From Poecilobothrus nobilitatus (lineage: Eukaryota > Arthropoda > Insecta > Diptera > Dolichopodidae), in the NCBI GenBank assembly GCA_947095535.1, contig OX352774.1:74400416-74464415 (forward strand): 64,000 nt of DNA, in the 5' to 3' direction. The notes beneath the pieces are model-generated. The model was given only the letters and a program-made list of their open reading frames with translations. It was not told the DNA's origin and ran no database searches. Positions within the stretch are counted from its first letter, which is position 1, and each line of letters starts with the position of its first letter. This document shows positions 48,979 to 59,639 of the stretch, piece by piece. The position numbers and the translations under genes were made by a program.

Positions 48979-49757
48979 AGAAACAAGATAAAATGTAAAC
49001 CAACGGTTTTTAAAAAGCAACGGTTTTTTTTTGTTTAGAATTGTGACTTGCACAAAAATTTGAAAATTTAAGAAATTTTTTGTAATAAGAAAATATGTAA
49101 AAATAGCACTTAACATATGTGTGAAAAAACCATTAACACACGTAAAAATATATTACTGGAGCTTTCATTTTTATGTCTTGCCGAAGAAAAATGTATGCAG
49201 GTGCTTAAGTTACAGGTGTCTATAAATAGCAAATTTTAAATATTTCAGCCCTAATACCTCTTAAACAGGGGGTGGCGCAAAAAAATGTTCTAAGGAAACT
49301 TATACTAATTCAAAAAGCTCTTTCTTGTGTCAAAATTTCAGTTTCGTATCTAAAGGCGTGCCGGAGTTATGAAAAAAGAAATTTCATGCAAAATGTAGTT
49401 TTCACATAACGGTAAATTTAAATACTAAATTTCAAAAAATTGTATAATTTTGATAATAATTTACAAAGATAAAAGAAATACCTGTCGCATGGCGTTTTCA
49501 GATTGAAAAAATCTAAGCAGAACATAAGATATATGCATTTAAAAATAGAGCTTTTCCAAAGTTTGAGGGGCTGAAGCTCCGTAATGGATGGGGCTAGATG
49601 AAAAAGTTGTTCCACAAAATTATTTTTTTTATGAGACCTTAAATTTTTTTTTCTCTATCTTTAACGGTGTAGAAGTTTTGTAAACAGACGGACGGACGGA
49701 CAGAGTGAAACTAATAAGCACATTTTTTCAAAATTTTTTTGGAAATGTGCTAAAAAA
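48979..49757 (+). repeat. Dispersed repeat 'R', copy B (single unit)
   Basis: Aligns end to end with 41778-43074 but contains one interior unit instead of two. Shared blocks include ATGTAAACCAACGGTTTTTA, AGTTACAGGTGTCTA, AGGAAACTTATACTAATTC, GGCGTGCCGGAGTTATGAAA, TTTTCACATAACGGTAAATT, GAAAAAGTTGTTCCAC and ACAGAGTGAAACTAATAAG. It is closer to copy A than copies C, D or E are, suggesting A and B are the youngest. No open frame of interest. Confidence 0.87.
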
Positions 49758-49768
49758 GGTTAATTTAA

Positions 49769-49932
49769 TTGAAAAAAAAAACAGAAATTTTTTTGATTCA
49801 AATACTTTCAAATTTTGGAAATGTGCATGTCAAAAATTATATCATCAATATAAAAAAAAAAAACAGAAATTTTTTTGATTCAAATACTTTCAAATTTTGG
49901 AAATGTGCATGTCAAAAATTATACCATCAATA
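49769..49932. repeat. Nearly perfect 82-bp tandem duplication
   Basis: Two adjacent copies (49769-49850 and 49851-49932) differ by about one base (ATATCATC versus ATACCATC) apart from A-run length. The unit includes GATTCAAATACTTTC and GGAAATGTGCATGTC. Such low divergence in a region where other repeats are heavily decayed points to a recent event. It begins 12 bp after the end of repeat copy B. Confidence 0.92.
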
Positions 49933-49984
49933 TAGGATTTCAACCAACATATGAATTTTTTTTCTTAACAGAGAGAGAAAGAGC

Positions 49985-50470
49985 AGCGGTACAAGCACGT
50001 TTCCTCTATTTACCTGTGGGACTTTAACCCACTAAATTCCACCTCACTTTTTGACCAAGCAATAGGTTGGGTACCTTTTTCCTTCAAGCTATGTAAATTG
50101 AAAATATAATCATTCCCAATTTTAGCGAATAAATGAGGTGGCATTATGCCATCTAGGAATTTGAACTAGATTTCTCTTTGGAGCATTTTGAGCGTAGGCA
50201 TCAAACTTTATATTTCTTCGGAACAAGTTCCCTACTAAATGTCTGAACAACAGTAAGAAAACCTACTAGTACACAGAGCGTTAAGGTCACATCAAGATCA
50301 TATATTAAACGAATTGCTCTTGTTTCTACTCTCTCAGAAAATCTCAATGCACGTTTTAGAGAATCGTGCCCAAATATATGCATTATACTTCATACTTCGT
50401 CGTATGAACGCTTTGTAGATATTGAGAAGATATCTATACGGGAAACCCAAACATCTAGCATCATTAGCCA
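49985..50470 (-). pseudogene. Non-LTR reverse transcriptase C-terminus and 3' end, family 'N', copy 3
   Basis: On the minus strand from about 50440, shifting frames read RYLLNIYKAFIRRSMKYNAYIW, then LRFSERVETRAIRLIYDLDV. That matches the LL.LY...VRP.MEY..HVW...L..L.RVQ.RA.RLI region after the catalytic core of RTE/CR1/Jockey-type reverse transcriptases. Further on, IGNDYIFNLHSL and SKSEVEFSGLKSH precede a probable 3' untranslated region. Frameshifts and stops separate the blocks. Only the last few hundred bases of the element remain. Confidence 0.8.
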
Positions 50471-50474
50471 AACC

Positions 50475-51986
50475 CAAACATCATGGTTGGTTCAATTTTT
50501 GTTTTGATTTAGATCCATACACAAGATTTCCAGTTCACCAGTATATTCCAAAACTTCTTCTTAAAATGTTAAGGTAGGGGTCGTCAATTTTCCGAGAGAC
50601 TAACAGCATTGGTTATTTTTTTAATTAAAATCGACCCTGTTGATTTCTTCCGCCCTGTAAGAGATATTGGCTAAATCTTGATAAATGAGTGATAAGGAAG
50701 TGGAATTTTTTTTTTGTACGTTGTCTTCATAAGAAGTAGTAGCAGAAGAGAGTGCTGACGTCTTTAACACTATGGACTGAATTGATACGTATATACATGA
50801 TATTCTTTTAATAGTTGATAGAAGTCAAAACACAAGTTTAAATTTTAAAAGTTATATTAAACGAACCTACGATAACAGAAAAACCACATGTTTAATTATA
50901 CCTTATTAAAAACATAAGTTACGTGTTCAATTTAGCACACCAGTATATGAATTCATTGAAGCAAAATTAAACATATATGTTGGTATATGTCAACTCACTT
51001 GTCACATTTGTTATTCCTTTATTTTATCTCTTTAATTTATCCTTCATTGTTTTTTTTTATAACTATTAATATTATTATTATTTGTCCTGTGTCATCTTTC
51101 AAATTTGCATATAGGGGCATTATAAGGATGCACTCTTTATGTTTTTTTATTTTTAAAATAGTAGTACCTAGTTGTTGTTGTTTTTTTTTTTGTGATAGTT
51201 TCTTTTGATATTATCTTACAATATTTTGCAAAGTTTATAAAATCCAGACGAAGAATAGTTAACAAGGATGTCAGGATGTTCTTTGTTGTAAAAGTAGCAG
51301 GAGTACATTTATTATATATGCGGGATTCTTGAAATAAATTTTTTTTTTTTTTTTGAGTCACAAAATAATTCTATACACAAACAGTAATAAAATGTAAAAG
51401 ATTAGAAATACTGTGTTGAATTGCTGCAGTGTTAGTTGTGAATATAAAAATTCATGTTAAGAAAAAGGTTAGTTTTTATTTTTTTTTTTTTGTTTTTCGA
51501 ATATGTTCATGGGATTTCATTTGGTTTTATTATACTTCTGTACTTTTATATTAAAATAAGTTTTTTTTTTTTTTTTTGGAAAAAAAAAAGTTCAAAAAGG
51601 AAATGCAGAACGTAAAAATTGTATGGATTATAATATAAAAAAAAAAAAATCTACATTTCATTTTCATTTCTTTAAAGTAGTTTAATCTCCTATTTCAATT
51701 GTCTGTCTGAGGTTTTTATTCTATATATATATATGCCAAAATATTTACTATTTTAAAAATTGATGTATAGTAAAACTTTGACAGAATATATTAAATATTT
51801 TATTTTTTTAATTATTTATATTGATATTATATTTCACATTCCGATCTGGACAGGACTTGTACATCAATTCTCTAGATGAGTACAACATGTGCTTAATCAT
51901 TTGGCAAACGATGCCCCAGAAGAAGATATTAAAAATATTATTGAAATTTGGAAAATTATTTTTAAAATTTAATACTTTTAGTATAT
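50475..51986. other. AT-rich spacer with two unassigned patches
   Basis: 50470-50770 is less AT-rich and may be further decayed upstream retrotransposon sequence, but I see no clear motif. At 51840-51960 one frame gives HVLNHLANDAPEEDIKNIIEIW without a start and with a stop just upstream; origin unknown. The remainder is A/T runs. Confidence 0.4.
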
Positions 51987-51996
51987 CGTTTCACAA

Positions 51997-52833
51997 GGGA
52001 ACGGACCATTTCGCAAAATCTATATATCAAACTCCCATTTCGCCTAATGGCTACTTGGCATAATTTCTAATTTCAAAAATTTCATTTTAGCATAATTATC
52101 ATATTGCAAATGGTATATTTATCAAATAGGACACTTTGCAACTAAGTTTTTATCATGATACATTGTTGTTTGCTTGGCATAGGTATATTTTGTTTTTGGA
52201 TACATTGTTGTAACATATGGACGTCTTAAAAAAAGAAAACCAAATTTGTCAAGGCAGAAATAGAGAAGTTTGAGATTGGTGGTGTACCTGTGGTAAAAAA
52301 GAAAAGGGGATTTTTTAAAAGATAAGAAAATTAAAAGAATTTTATCAAAAAAAGATGATTATAAGGAAGTTAAATTACTATACTTTTAATAGACGATTAT
52401 TTAAATTTAAAATAAAAAAAACTAGTATTTATGTATATTATAATATATTATATATCCACATATATCTGTGTACATAAAGTTCAAAATAAAATGAATTAAA
52501 TAATATTTTTATGAATTATGTAATTTTATAAATCATAATATTTAATCAGCTTATTTAGTACTAGTTTAATACTAGTTTCATTTATTTCGAAGAAAATATT
52601 TGACATAATATTTGCGCAAACATTTTTCTAAATTCCAAATACTAATTGCAAAATATATTTTTGTCAAATATATCTTTTAATCAATAATATCTTTTTGCGA
52701 AGTGTCTCATTATGCCAAACAACAATTTGCAAAATAGTCAAATATGCCAAATGGAAAGTTTCGAAATGTCAAAAGATATTAGGCAAATTGGCATTTTACA
52801 TTCAATTTAACATTCGGCTAACTGTATACAAAC
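51997..52833. mobile_element. Candidate TIR element with 10-bp direct repeats (Mutator-like size)
   Basis: CGTTTCACAA occurs at 51987-51996 and again at 52834-52843, flanking 837 bp. Inside, both flanks contain the words TTTGCCTAAT or TTCGCCTAAT, TTGGCATAAT and TTTGCAAAT in inverted orientation (left part about 52030-52165, right part about 52620-52795). The extreme ends pair poorly, so the boundary is uncertain. A 9-11-bp duplication would fit a Mutator-like element. No coding sequence recognised. Confidence 0.5.
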
Positions 52834-52856
52834 CGTTTCACAATACATGTTACATT

Positions 52857-53586
52857 GGCCCTGATTTCGATAGTCATTTCATAAAAATGAAAATGAAAAA
52901 TTTCCTTTAATTTTAATAATTTTTTGCGATTTCGATAGTCGGGCAAAATGAAATGAAATTTAAAATTAAAATGATTTATATTTTGTTTTTAAACCGGCAA
53001 TACTTTCTTATTTTGAGGTTTTAATTATACAAAGATAGGCTATAAGTAAAAAATTAGGATTTAAAAAACGTAGTTCCCAATACTGTAATAGAAAAAAAGT
53101 AAAAAATTAAAAAAAGTTCCGAAAAGTGGTTCCTTAGTTTTTGGGTTCGGTTTTTTTTGGGGCAGGCTTAAAAGTTGAACTTTTTTATTTTTTTTTTATG
53201 ATATTTAAATTATACTACAAAATCGGTGAGCACTGGAGTACCTTCTTTTTTAATCATGTCGGAACGACTTTTAATTCACAAATTAATGGACTTACTTGCA
53301 ACCTATGCTATCGTATACTCATAGATTACTTATAAAACTGCCTATATTCACATAAATATAAATAAAATACTTCATAATTTTTTCCAAAATCCATTTTTAC
53401 AAGCACTCATTTAACAATTTCATAATGAGAAAATTTGACGTTTTAAATGAGTATATTCATAAAATATGACTATCAAAATCAGCTTCTTTTCATTTTTTAT
53501 GATTTTTTTCATTTTTTATACTATCGAAATCAAAAATTTTGTTTTTCATAAAAAATGAAAGTGATATGACTATCGAAATCAGGGTC
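52857..53586. mobile_element. Foldback/TIR element with GATTTCGATAGTC ends
   Basis: The left end (52857-52880) and right end (53562-53586) are inverted copies of G.CCCTGATTTCGATAGTCAT. Further GATTTCGATAGTC or GACTATC.AAATC copies lie just inside both ends (about 52928-52941, 53468-53482 and 53517-53532), giving subterminal repeats. The element is about 730 bp and encodes nothing I recognise. No clear target duplication was found. Confidence 0.75.
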
Positions 53587-53589
53587 ATT

Positions 53590-54180
53590 ATCTTTTCAGT
53601 TTTTCTTAATTAAGCCTGTTTAAATGTATTTTTCATTAATCGTTCTTAAACAGGGTGTTTAAACTTTCAATTTTTTTACTGTGCAGCACAACTTTTTTGC
53701 CTGAATGTATATATTTATAGTGGTGTTTGATGACGGTGGTGGTGTTCTTAATGTTTAATATGTATATCAATTCTTTTTTGTTTTTATTAGTAGGTATAAT
53801 TTCTTTTAAATTCACTGATTTCATTATCTGTCAATTAGCTGTACACAGCTCTTATTAGATGTTTCCTGAAACTAGAACTAGATAATATAAATGCTTTATT
53901 TTTAAAGAAATTTTCTCTTTTGGTAGTGTCTGATAATATTTTAAAGAACAATAATTAACTCCTATTTATTTATTTACATTAATATGACATATCAAACAGG
54001 ATAATTTAATATTACTAAATCATGGCATACTAAAACCTTTATAAGTTGAATATTTTACTAATATATTAATTATTTTGTTTATAGAAAATGTTATATGTAT
54101 ATTTGTATTATATTTAAAGACAATTTGATTTGCAACCATATGCTTACACTTTCGACCGCGCTAAGGCTTTTCCCAAATAT
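53590..54180. other. AT-rich spacer
   Basis: Nothing recognised; a small GGTGGTGGT tract lies near 53733-53743. Confidence 0.5.
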
Positions 54181-54474
54181 TTTTTTTTTTTATATTAAAA
54201 CATTTTTTTTATCCCTTTCTGTGTCTTAAAAATATCTTAACCTAGAAAAATTTAACAAAAACGGCTTAAATTAAAAACTTAATACTATTCTTATCAATAT
54301 TGGAACAGTTAGAGATCATTGAAACCTATAATAATTCTTTTTTTTTTTTTGTTTTTTTTTTTTATAAAAGCTTAGCTGAACTTATTCTAACTTAAATAAC
54401 CTAACCTAATTATAAACAATTTAAGTATACAATTCTTGAGGGTATTTGTTTTTTTTTTTTAATTTAAACTAATC

Positions 54475-54615
54475 TTAAGAGTTTTCCAACCACCAATAAT
54501 CTATTTTTAATAGTTTATCTTTGTCTGGAATAGGCATATAGCTAATATCGTTAGAAATTATTGTCAAGTTTGGCTTAGGAAAATAAATTGTGAAACAATT
54601 TTGTTTTCCAAATAA
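54475..54615 (-). pseudogene. Paralogue fragment of the YWWLDN protein
   Basis: Minus-strand open frame ending at a stop at 54475-54477. Readable peptide is PNLTIISNDISYMPIPDKDK followed by LLKIDYWWLENS. It aligns with the end of the neighbouring frame at 54954-55280 (DMSIPDRDKFINKDYWWLDN): 15 or more of the last 30 residues agree. Upstream it runs directly into an A/T-rich tract, so homology stops after about 35 codons. No start codon. Probably a truncated copy or a terminal exon of a related gene. Confidence 0.6.
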
Positions 54616-54953
54616 TTTTTTTTTTTTTTTTTTTAATTAAACTTTATTTTGATCCTTTTATACAATCTTAAAATTAACTTAGCCTATAAAAAAAGTTTGA
54701 AAAAAACAGCTCTTAATATTATTGCAATTAACATTTAAATTTGGAAAAATTTTTATGTTAATATGATTCTTAATTTTTTTAAGTCATTTAGATATAGATT
54801 AAATATTTTGTTATAACAATATTTTAGTATTTTTTTATTGAAAAAAAAACGAGATTATAAAAAAATCAATATTAAATTTTTGTTTTAAGATAAAAACTTA
54901 ACCTAACCTAACCTACCTAAAACTACTTAAACTAATTAGAACTAATCTGTATA

Positions 54954-55280
54954 TTATACTTGGGACTGATTATGACTATTATCCAACCACCAATAATCCT
55001 TGTTTATAAATTTGTCTCTGTCCGGTATGGACATGTCAAATCTTAAGTTTACTCCGTTTATGTCGCCCGGGTTATATTCTATGGCTTTACATGTAGCCCG
55101 TCTATTATAGTAATATAATAGAGGGACATGATTTTGGTCTTGAATATAACCATTTTTATCTAAAAAGATGAAGTGCTCAGGGGCGATAAATCCCGTGAGC
55201 AAAGTCTTTTTAATGTACTCCTCATTGTGGTAAAATATATGAGATATTAAACCATTTTCTGGAGTGTTTTTCCAAATAAT
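54954..55280 (-). CDS. Unknown protein C-terminal segment (YWWLDN), possibly a last exon
   Basis: Minus-strand frame open for 108 codons from after the stop at 55281-55283 to the stop at 54954-54956, with no ATG. Recognisable text begins WKNTPENGLISHIFYHNEEY, continues through LLTGFIAPEHFIFLDKNGYI and PLLYYYNRRATCKAIEYNPGDI, and ends IPDRDKFINKDYWWLDN plus a short tail. Base composition is clearly less AT-rich than its surroundings and amino-acid use is balanced, both signs of real coding sequence. I do not recognise the family; no signal peptide or membrane segment is visible. The absence of ATG means it is a terminal exon (an acceptor such as CTCCAG at about 55261-55266 is possible) or a 5'-truncated retrocopy. 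Related fragment 340 bp downstream. Confidence 0.6.
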   Translation of the reverse strand: MIWKNTPENGLISHIFYHNEEYIKKTLLTGFIAPEHFIFLDKNGYIQDQNHVPLLYYYNRRATCKAIEYNPGDINGVNLRFDMSIPDRDKFINKDYWWLDNSHNQSQV

Positions 55281-55369
55281 TTAGAATGAAACTTTTACAA
55301 AATAATTCCTTAACAGTAATTGCATATTTCTAGGATAACAAGATAATTTTTAGATAATTAATTTTAGAT

Positions 55370-55654
55370 GAGACTTCGGTAGCCTAGTGGGTAGATGTGT
55401 AGCGTATTTACCGAAAGAGTTTCGAGTGAGAGTGGTTTCGATCCCTGCACAGGTCGTAAGTGCTTTTTTCTTTATATACCCCCCTTACACCCAAATATAA
55501 TGTAAATATATAGTATATAATATAAACAAAATAAAAAATATTAGTATGTATATAATTTAATAATAGTATAAAAACCTATAATGGCCTTAGTAGCCGATGG
55601 TTCAATAATATTGCATATAAATATATAATATTAATAAAAATAAATAAATAAATT
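55370..55654 (+). mobile_element. tRNA-headed SINE 'B' with LINE-like TAAA tail
   Basis: A 285-bp insertion flanked by AATTAATTTTAGAT at 55356-55369 and 55655-55668 (14 bp, perfect). It starts GAGACTTCGGTAGCCTAGTGG (A box 55380-55390), has B box GGTTTCGATCC (55434-55444), then GTCGTAAGTG and CCCCCCTTAC. The head region therefore parallels SINE 'A', but the body differs. The tail (from about 55575) contains ATGGCCTTAGTAGCCGATGG and ends in AAATAAATAAATAAATT repeats, like the 3' ends of LINEs with tetranucleotide tails, one of which is at 45225-45250. Confidence 0.93.
55380..55444 (+). promoter_or_regulatory. Internal RNA polymerase III promoter of SINE 'B'
   Basis: A box TAGCCTAGTGG and B box GGTTTCGATCC, about 43 bp apart, in a tRNA-like head immediately after the target duplication. 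Confidence 0.82.
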
Positions 55655-55669
55655 AATTAATTTTAGATA

Positions 55670-56900
55670 AAAAAAAAAGTTATTAACTCTTGCAAAAAAA
55701 GAGCAAAAAACAAAATACAATAAAAAAATAACTATGCACTACTGTTATTCAATAAACAGTATAATCAAAGGATTCAATTTTTTTTTTTTATATTTTTTAA
55801 TATATTTTAATTCAATTTAAATAGAAAATTTTATTGTATTAGGATAATATAGAGCGCAATGAACAATAACGATCAAATTCACTTTATTGCATTGAAATCG
55901 ATTAATGTATTTTTTTTTTTTTTTGTATTTTATAAATTCACCTCAGGCAGGTAATGTTTTTTTTTTTTGCTTTTATTTTCATGCTATAGTGAGTATAGAG
56001 AATATCGAAAAATATTGTCCTTGAACAATTTATACAGGAAACATACGATATATACACAACCACACATTAATACCATGAATAAAAAAAATGAGACAAAATA
56101 CATTTTTTTTTGTTTTTAAACGGAAATCGAGATAGTATAAAACCGGATGGAATTGTTTTTAAATTAAAATTATGTATGGCAAAATGTCTATTATCTCTGA
56201 AGGTATTTGTATTCAAGCAGGTGGGTTATTATATATTTTTTTTTTTTAAATATCATAGTTTTGAATTTTTTTTTGGTTGGCACTATTCTAAAAAAATATA
56301 AAGAGAAAAACGATTACTTTGTGCGGTTTTGATAAAATATTAAATATCATCAAAGTTATGTCTTATTAATTGTTTAGTATTTTTTTTTTTAAGGAACGTA
56401 CGAATTTTTATATATCTTATAGTTATATCTATACAAAGAATATTAATATGATATTTTTAAACTTATATTAATTTAAAACGGAGTGAATTGCAAGGGAATG
56501 CTTAAAAAAAGAAAAGAATTTTACGTTCATCAATGTAAACGAATTAAAGTTCTACATTTATAAATAACTATAAAAATACTTTTTTGGTTTGTATAATTTG
56601 TGTTAAAATTATATATGCTAAATATAATCTAAAATTTCAAATATTTACTTTTTTTTATCTATGAAATTTGTATAATAATAGAATTAATATGGATTGAAAT
56701 AAACATTTATTTATTAAAGAACAATTTGATTGATTGATAGGAAAAAATGTGAAAATGTGATCAAAAATTTATGTATGTATGAATGAAAAATTTAAAATTT
56801 GTAGTAACCATTACACTTAAAATAATTCCCTTCTACCTAACTATTATTTCCTCCCACTGTTCGAAACCATCAAAAGAATTTAATTACAGTATTGTTATTA
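55670..56900. other. AT-rich spacer
   Basis: No gene recognised; T runs near 55910-55925 and 55957-55970. The 63-codon frame near 56110 is low complexity at its end and unsupported. Confidence 0.5.
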
Positions 56901-57038
56901 ATTTTTTTTTTAATGCATTTCTCTGCCACAAAAATGTAGACAGGAAATTACATAGCCTTTCCTGTTCCGGTGTGGCTGTAAATGTCATAAGGGGAAATAA
57001 CTCTTACGACGTGTGTGAGATTCGAACCCACACTCCCT
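56901..57038 (-). mobile_element. tRNA-headed SINE 'A', copy 3 (5'-truncated)
   Basis: On the minus strand: B-box region GGTTCGAATCT (57018-57028), CACACGTCGTAAGAG, TTATTTCCCCTTATGACATT-like body, CAGGAAAGGCTATGTAATTTC, GGCAGAGAAATGCATT and an A tail (T run 56902-56911 on the plus strand). The A box and the head before it are missing: homology stops at CACTCCCTCC (57030-57039), where a tandem CCTTTTGAAAT pair begins. No clear target duplication. Confidence 0.9.
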
Positions 57039-57060
57039 CCTTTTGAAATCCTTTTGAAAT

Positions 57061-57466
57061 TATTTTATGTCAATATGATATACAAACTACAACACTTATA
57101 GGCAGCCTATACCTGTAAAAAATTCATATAAAATACATATGTACAATAAAATAATTGTATAGAAACTGAATATAATCATCTCAGCCCTCAGGAATAATAA
57201 AATGATGATAATGATAGCAGTGATGCATCATTTAATGTAACAATTTTAAACTTTAGTACATAAAATGATTAATTGTGGATATCATATACTTATTTATTAT
57301 TTTAAATGACCAATGAAAAAAGAAAACCACACCATTAATATATAGATACTCAACAATATTAAAATTTTACTTGACAATAAAATATTTAGTGTTATTATCA
57401 TAAAATTAAATAATTTTATTGTTATTTTCCGCGAAATTTAATTGCAAAATAATTATAATATACATT

Positions 57467-57504
<38 letters not shown>

Positions 57505-58200
57505 TATGGCAATAGGTCAAAGAATTTATAAATTTATTTTATTTATGCATTTTTTGTATGTTTTGCGGGAAAAAAAAAAGTGGTATCAAAAAAAAAAAAA
57601 CGAAAAATTAAGCCAAGGCAATTATTTTATAGATTATATAATTTTAAAAAATTTAATAATATAAAATGGTTGTTTGTAAATTTTTTTGAAAAATGAAATA
57701 AAAAATTTTAAATTGTAATTATTTATAATCAATAATTTATATAATTATTTAAAACAATTTGACACTTTAAAACTTATAACAAAAATACATATACATACAT
57801 ACATATTATCAATTTATTAATTAAAAATAAAAATGCAGATAATAATTATTACTTTTTTTTTTTTTTAAACAGAATGCAATATTTATTTATTAAGTAATAA
57901 TAAAATTTAAAATATAACCTAAAAATTTGAAACATGACACTTTGTCAACTTGTAATTATTGTTGATTTGTATTTATCCTTCAGTTTAACGATTTTTTATT
58001 TATATGTATGTATATATATCGATTTTCTTCTCATTTTTAAAAGTTATAAATGTTCATCTATTATTGACTAGTTTAAGCTTTATAAGTTAAAAGTGACGAA
58101 AGAATTTTAAAAACATTTAATAACTGTAAAGAGGGAAGAAACATTTGAATTTTTGTAGTTGATTTAATTGAAATTGTCAAACATTTTATTAAAAGACCCT
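57061..58200. other. AT-rich spacer with a 28-bp T run
   Basis: No gene seen. A T run of about 28 bp lies at 57475-57503 and gives rise to a spurious 81-codon frame. Confidence 0.5.
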
Positions 58201-58212
58201 CCCACTTTACAA

Positions 58213-58660
58213 TAAGATTTCAAAACTGTAGTTTTTATAAATTAAGATTTTAAAACTGTAGTTTTTCAGTGTTGGCAATATATTGTGAATCGTGATATAC
58301 AGTCTGGAATACAATTCGACTAAATATAGTTAAACTCCATCATAGGTCTACCATAGGTTTCAACTTAATGTTTGGTTTAAAAAGCCAACTCTTTTTTTGT
58401 TTGTTTATTTGATTAAAGGTCTGCTTGACCTTTGATTTGATTAAAGGATAAAAAGCAACCTGTTTATTTGATTAAAGGTCAACAATACAAAAGAGATAAA
58501 TTCAAAATAATGTATTAAAATTTCGATTTAGATCATTTTGATTTGCATCGATCGAAATAGGGAATTTGCGAAAGGGACATATTATCTAATGGCGTAAATT
58601 TAGTTCAATTTTACTATGTTAGTTGTTAGAGTAAATTTTACTATGTTAGTTGTTAGTATT
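58213..58660. repeat. Cluster of short direct duplications
   Basis: Three independent short duplications: AAGATTT.AAAACTGTAGTTTTT twice (about 58215-58237 and 58245-58267), TTTGATTAAAGG three times (about 58408-58478), and TTTTACTATGTTAGTTGTTAG twice (about 58610-58660). All are local and non-coding. Confidence 0.78.
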
Positions 58661-59639
58661 ATGCCAAGAGTTTTATTTAAGTTAAAAAGTTTCAGTCAAG
58701 ACTTGAATATAGCTCTCACATTATCGCTGACTAGTCCAGGTTTATTCTGCAGTATTTAAACAGAGTACAAAAAAGAACATTTAAAATATGATTCTGAAAT
58801 TACAAAAGATTTAAATCATCCTGGAAATGTAGAAGTTTCTTGTCTTTTCCATAAATATCTCATGGTAAACAGCTCTCATGAAAATAAAAATATTATGCCC
58901 AAACTCCAGCCATTCCGCCGTAATATACGAATAGAATAGATTTATCAGATAATTAGATATATGTAAAATTATAATAGAAAATGTCTATATATCAATAATA
59001 TTCATTTATTTAAACCGATATTTAAGATGCGTCAATTTATTTTTAAAACAAAAACTCAATTATTTTATTATTTATTTTTCAAATTGATAAATATAAAAAC
59101 TTAAATACTTAGAATTATTATTATAATTACATAATAGAACTTTTATAGTTACTTTTTTGAACATTTAACATTCGATTTTTTTTTATTGCTGTAAGTAAAT
59201 AATAAAATAGAAATAACTAATTAAAAAATTACATAAAAAACAACAATGTCTCACAGTATGTATGGGTTGAACAATAATTATTTACTTATTTTATTCTTTT
59301 TCTATGCCTTTATTAAAAACAACTTCTCTGTTTTTCTTTAATTAAAAGCTTATGATTTTTAAACTTTATTATAATTGCAGTCCATATTGGTAAGTATTTA
59401 AAAAGTTAATTAATAGTTTTTTTTTTCCGTGAAGTTTTCATAGGGTTTTTTAATAAGAAAATCAAAACTTATTGACAATATACAGAACTTTTCAGTTATA
59501 AGAATTTTTGTTAGACTTATTCAAAAAAAAAAAATTTTTTTTTTCGTTGATTACCTAATGTAAATTTTATTAATATTTTTTTAATTAGTTTATAATTTTT
59601 AAATAAAAGATTAATAGATTGTTGAAGTATCTCTAGAGT
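58661..59639. other. AT-rich spacer
   Basis: 58680-58930 is less AT-rich but gives no recognisable peptide. The rest is A/T-rich without features. Confidence 0.4.

Larger units (their letters stand above)
54181..55280 (-). repeat. Tandem pair of related minus-strand units, each ending in an A run
   Basis: Unit 1 (54181 to about 54620) and unit 2 (about 54621-55280) are diverged duplicates. On the minus strand each reads: coding segment ending in a YWWL(E/D)NS motif, then an A/T-rich 3' stretch with TTAGGTTAGGTTA and GTTAA/GCTTA words, then an A run (T runs at about 54181-54192 and 54617-54635 on the plus strand). In unit 2 an AATAAA lies about 10 nt before the A run. This resembles polyadenylated 3' ends, so both could be retrocopies; a local segmental duplication of a last exon is the alternative. 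Confidence 0.65.

Noticed and set aside
54398..54918. Insect telomeric TTAGG repeats (CCTAACCTAACCTA)
   Set aside because: Only two to three imperfect units at two places, both inside the duplicated YWWLDN units; not an array.
57419..57664. 81-codon open frame
   Set aside because: Contains a run of about ten Phe codons from a 28-bp T run and lysine runs from A runs; artefact.
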